Below, one piece after another: positions 61,126-64,000 of a stretch of DNA of 64,000 bases. The DNA lies in NCBI RefSeq assembly GCF_008642355.1, contig NZ_CP029193.1, forward strand, positions 6,472,001-6,536,000, read 5' to 3'. This DNA comes from Streptomyces venezuelae. Lineage in GTDB: Bacteria; Actinomycetota; Actinomycetes; Streptomycetales; Streptomycetaceae. A program made the translations under genes and the position numbers. Every line of letters begins with the position of its first letter. Position 1 is the stretch's first letter. The notes under the pieces were generated by a model, which saw nothing but the letters and a program-made list of their open reading frames with translations, was not told where the DNA came from and did not search any database.

Positions 61126-63072
61126 TCAGGAGAAGTCCTTCACGTTCCTCGACATGACGACCTTCACCGGCACCTTCACCATCTCCTGCACCTTCTTGCC
61201 CTGCGAGGCCCGCACCGCGTTGCGCACGGCGATCTTCCCGAGCTCCTTGGGCTGCTGCGCCACGGACGCGTACAGCGTGCCCGCCTCGACCGCCTTGAGC
61301 CCGTCCGGGGTGCCGTCGAAGCCGACGACGGGGACGGACCTGCCCGCCTTGTCGCCGAGCGCCTTGACCGCGCCGAGCGCCATCTCGTCGTTCTCGGCGA
61401 AGACACCGGTGACGCCCTTGTTGGACTGCAAGAGGTTCGTCATGACGTCCAGACCCTTGGTGCGGTCGAAGTCCGCGGGCTGCTCGGCGACGACGTCGAT
61501 GCCGGGGTACGCCTTGATGCCCTCGGCGAAGCCCTGCCCGCGCTCGCGGCTCGCAGAGGTGCCGGGCGTGCCCTGGAGGACGACGACCTTGCCCTTGCCG
61601 CCCAGCTTCTCGGCGAGCGTCTTCGCCGCCAGCCTGCCGCCCGCGACGTTGTCGGAGGCGACGAGCGTCGCGGTCTCCGCCTTGTTCACGCCGCGGTCGG
61701 CCGCCACCACCGGGATGTCCTGCTTGTTGGCGCCCCGCACGGCGGGGCCCGCCGCGTCGGAGTCCACCGGGTTGACGATGATCGACTTCACGCCCTCGCC
61801 GGTGAAGTTCTGCAGCTGGTTCGACTGCTGCGAGGCGTCGTTCTGCGCGTCGGTGACCGTCAGGTCGATGCCCGCCTTGTCGGCCTCGGCCTGCGCGCCC
61901 TCCTTCATCTGCACGAAGAAGGGGTTGTTGAGGGTGGAGAGCGACATGCCGATCTTCGTGCTGGTGCCGGACGAGCCGGAGTTGAAGAAGGAGACGGCGC
62001 CGACGACGGCCGCGACGACCACGGCGGCGACCGCGTACTTCACCGCTTGCGGCCCCTTGCCGCGTATCCCTCCGGAGGCACCCGAGGAGGCCCCCGGTGT
62101 CGCACCGGCCCGCCGCCGCAGCGTGTCGAGGAGGACCGCGAGCGCGATGACGACACCGATCACGACCTGCTGCCAGAAGGCGGACACGGAGAGGAGGTTG
62201 AGGCCGTTGCGCAGCACCGCGAGGATCAGCGCGCCGATGAGCGTGCCGGACGCCTTGCCGACGCCGCCCGCGAGGCTCGCGCCGCCGATGACGACCGCGG
62301 CGATGGCGTCGAGCTCGTAGCCCTGCGCGGCCTGCGGCTGCGCGGAGACGAGACGGGACGCGAGGACGATGCCCGCGACGGCCGCGAAGAGGCCGGAGAG
62401 CGCGTAGATGACGAGCTTCTGCCGCTTGACGCGCAGGCCGGAGAGGCGGGCCGCCTCTTCGTTGCCGCCGATCGCGTACATGGAGCGCCCGATGAACGTG
62501 CGCCCGAGGACCAGCGCCGTGACGAGCCCCATCGCGACCATCACGATCACCGGGACGGGCAGCCGGCCACCGATGGTGTCGCCCAGGTGCGAGACCGAGT
62601 CGGGGAACGCGATGGGGCTGCCCTGCGAGATCACCAGGGACAGGCCGCGGGCCACCGACAGCATCGCGAGCGTCGCGATGAACGGCGGGAGTTTCCCGTA
62701 CGACACGAGCAGGCCGTTCACGAACCCGCAGGCTATGCCGGTGGCGACGGCGAGGACGACCGCCAGCCACACCGGCAGGCCCTGCGAGGTCGCCGTCCAG
62801 GCGAGGACGGTGGCCGACAGCGCGGCCACCGAGCCGACCGACAGGTCGATGCCCGCCGACACGATCACGAAGGTGACACCGAACGCGAGGATCGCGGTGA
62901 CCGCGGCCTGCACGCCGACGTTCAGCAGGTTCTGCGTGGTGAGGAAGTCGCCGGAGAGCAGCGACATCGCCACGACGAGGACGATCAGGGCGCTCAGCGC
63001 GCCGTTGTCGAGCAGGACGCGGCGGAGCGAGGCCGTGCCACCCGCGTCGCGCTTCAGGGTTTCAGTGGCCAC
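61126..63072 (-). CDS. Fused ribose permease (RbsC) and binding protein (RbsB)
   Basis: Single 648-residue protein combining two ABC components. Residues about 1-325 are an RbsC-type CUT2 permease (VTFVIVSAGIDLSVGSVAALSA, GNEEAARLSGLRV). A linker (residues 325-345) leads to a further membrane helix (AVAAVVVAAVVGAVSFF), and about 370-648 form a type I periplasmic binding protein (KIGMSLSTLNNPFFVQMKEGA ... DRGVNKAETATLVASDN ... PVVGFDGTPDGLKAVEAGTL). The binding domain is thus tethered outside. GTG at 63072 overlaps the end of rbsA by 11 nt. Confidence 0.9.
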   Translation of the reverse strand: MATETLKRDAGGTASLRRVLLDNGALSALIVLVVAMSLLSGDFLTTQNLLNVGVQAAVTAILAFGVTFVIVSAGIDLSVGSVAALSATVLAWTATSQGLPVWLAVVLAVATGIACGFVNGLLVSYGKLPPFIATLAMLSVARGLSLVISQGSPIAFPDSVSHLGDTIGGRLPVPVIVMVAMGLVTALVLGRTFIGRSMYAIGGNEEAARLSGLRVKRQKLVIYALSGLFAAVAGIVLASRLVSAQPQAAQGYELDAIAAVVIGGASLAGGVGKASGTLIGALILAVLRNGLNLLSVSAFWQQVVIGVVIALAVLLDTLRRRAGATPGASSGASGGIRGKGPQAVKYAVAAVVVAAVVGAVSFFNSGSSGTSTKIGMSLSTLNNPFFVQMKEGAQAEADKAGIDLTVTDAQNDASQQSNQLQNFTGEGVKSIIVNPVDSDAAGPAVRGANKQDIPVVAADRGVNKAETATLVASDNVAGGRLAAKTLAEKLGGKGKVVVLQGTPGTSASRERGQGFAEGIKAYPGIDVVAEQPADFDRTKGLDVMTNLLQSNKGVTGVFAENDEMALGAVKALGDKAGRSVPVVGFDGTPDGLKAVEAGTLYASVAQQPKELGKIAVRNAVRASQGKKVQEMVKVPVKVVMSRNVKDFS

Positions 63073-64000
63073 GGGAGCCCTCCGCTTCTTCCTTGTTCCG
63101 TGCTGCTGCTTCGTCGTGCGCTGCGTCTCGATGCGGTGCCGCCGTGCTGACGGCGAGCGCCATCACCGCGTCCTGCGTGGCCTCATCGGCCGTCAGCTCA
63201 CCGGCGATCCGGCCCTGCGCCATGACGAGGACCCGGTCGCTCATGCCGAGCACCTCGGGCAGATCGCTGGAGATCATCAGGACCGCGTGCCCGGAGGCCG
63301 TCAGCTCGTTGATGAGCTGGTAGATCTCGACCTTCGCGCCCACGTCGATGCCGCGCGTCGGCTCGTCGAGGATGAGGACCCGGATGTCGGCGAGCAGCCA
63401 CTTGCCGATGACGACCTTCTGCTGGTTGCCGCCGGACAGCGTGCGGACGTGCTGGCCGAGCCCGGCCATGCGCACCCCCAGCTGCTCGGCGATCCGCGCG
63501 GCCGCCCGCTCCTGCCCCTTGAGGTCCACGAGCCCGGCACGCGTCGCCGAACGCAGCGTCACCAGGCCGAGGTTCTCCCGCACGGAGGCGTCGAGGACGA
63601 GCCCCTGCCCCTTGCGGTCCTCGGGGACCAGGCCGATGCCGGCGCCCATCGCCGCGTTCACGTCGTGCCGGGGCAGCCGCTCCCCGCGTACGTCGACGGA
63701 ACCGCCGTCGTACGGATCGGCGCCGAAGACCGCGCGCGCCACCTCGGTGCGGCCCGCACCGACCAGTCCCGCGAGACCGACGACCTCGCCGGCCCGCACC
63801 TCGAAGCTGACGTCGTGGAAGACGCCGTCACGGGTCAGCCCCTCGACGCGGAGCAGTGGCGGACCGGTGTCGGGGTCGGGGCGTTCGCGCGGGTACTGCT
63901 GCTCGATGCTGCGGCCCACCATGAGGCGTACGAGCTCGTCCTCGTCGGTCGAGGCGGGCACCTGGTCGACGCTGCGGCCGTCGCGCAGGACGGTGACGCG
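63062..64000 (-). CDS. rbsA: Ribose ABC transporter ATP-binding protein RbsA (partial)
   Basis: C-terminal part of a two-domain sugar ATPase; the N-terminal half lies beyond the window. The reading frame continues to base 64000 with VTVLRDGRS, the usual end of the first ABC domain. The second domain has the degenerate Walker A GLVGAGRTE, signature LSGGNQQKVVIGKWL and Walker B VLILDEPTRGID. A GTG at 63961 is an internal codon. It is the first visible gene of the rbs operon, transcribed from right to left. Confidence 0.9.
   Translation of the reverse strand, partial: RVTVLRDGRSVDQVPASTDEDELVRLMVGRSIEQQYPRERPDPDTGPPLLRVEGLTRDGVFHDVSFEVRAGEVVGLAGLVGAGRTEVARAVFGADPYDGGSVDVRGERLPRHDVNAAMGAGIGLVPEDRKGQGLVLDASVRENLGLVTLRSATRAGLVDLKGQERAAARIAEQLGVRMAGLGQHVRTLSGGNQQKVVIGKWLLADIRVLILDEPTRGIDVGAKVEIYQLINELTASGHAVLMISSDLPEVLGMSDRVLVMAQGRIAGELTADEATQDAVMALAVSTAAPHRDAAHDEAAARNKEEAEGSRGH

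Noticed and set aside
61039..63150. Long plus-strand frame opposite the fused ribose transporter gene
   Set aside because: His/Arg/Asp-rich, no motif, fully covered by the real minus-strand gene.

Overview
The window is high-GC DNA with strong third-position G/C bias, GTG and TTG starts, and rare TTA codons. Together with gene content and order this indicates a Streptomyces chromosome, in a core-arm region. The order of ngcEFG-type transporter, Rok7B7-type regulator, xylFGH, dxs, then hemE, cgoX (hemY) and chdC (hemQ), then murC and msrB matches, from memory, the S. coelicolor SCO6005-SCO6060 interval. No tRNA, rRNA, IS element, prophage or CRISPR array was seen.

Layout. (1) 1-12.8 kb is sugar uptake and its control: an NgcEFG-like GlcNAc/chitobiose ABC operon, a second CUT1 ABC operon preceded by a DasR-type dre site, a DMT exporter, the ROK regulator and xylFGH. 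Neither CUT1 operon has an ATPase gene, so both probably use the shared MsiK ATPase. (2) 12.9-25.4 kb: dxs, an amino-acid permease, a GT39-like membrane protein, a NYN-domain protein, the fatty-acid oxidation pair fadA-fadB, an RNase D and an orphan LuxR-type response regulator. (3) 25.6-32.9 kb: DUF3000, hemE, a CoA-disulfide-reductase-like flavoprotein, a DUF4349 lipoprotein, then cgoX-chdC (coproporphyrin-dependent heme synthesis) and an RNHCP protein. (4) 32.9-39.5 kb: a TAP-like secreted peptidase, then a five-gene minus-strand block holding two DUF4142 and two TIGR04222 membrane proteins around a DUF692 (MNIO) enzyme. One TIGR04222 protein ends in a Cys/Gly-rich tail, which makes the block a candidate Cys-modifying peptide system. 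(5) 39.6-47.8 kb: Pth2-like hydrolase, two-gene ABC transporter, polysaccharide deacetylase, hydrolase, a TTA-containing hypothetical gene, a methyltransferase, and an MFS exporter with a RidA protein. (6) 47.9-49.9 kb: a TetR regulator and a compact RiPP locus. The RiPP locus is a 26-residue precursor ending in AWYHWY followed by a P450, which is the architecture of the tryptorubin/atropopeptide family. (7) 50-64 kb: secreted sphingomyelinase, DinB protein, PhoX-like protein, ZapE, a RibD-like reductase, murC, msrB, a secreted M28 aminopeptidase with a P-domain, and a ribose operon (rbsA, a fused permease-binding protein, rbsK, rbsD) running off the right end.

The two most interesting items are the P450 RiPP locus, whose core differs from the known AWYIWY core at position 4, and the MNIO/TIGR04222 cluster. 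Functions were read from motifs and neighbourhood without any database search, so specific substrates are inferences.
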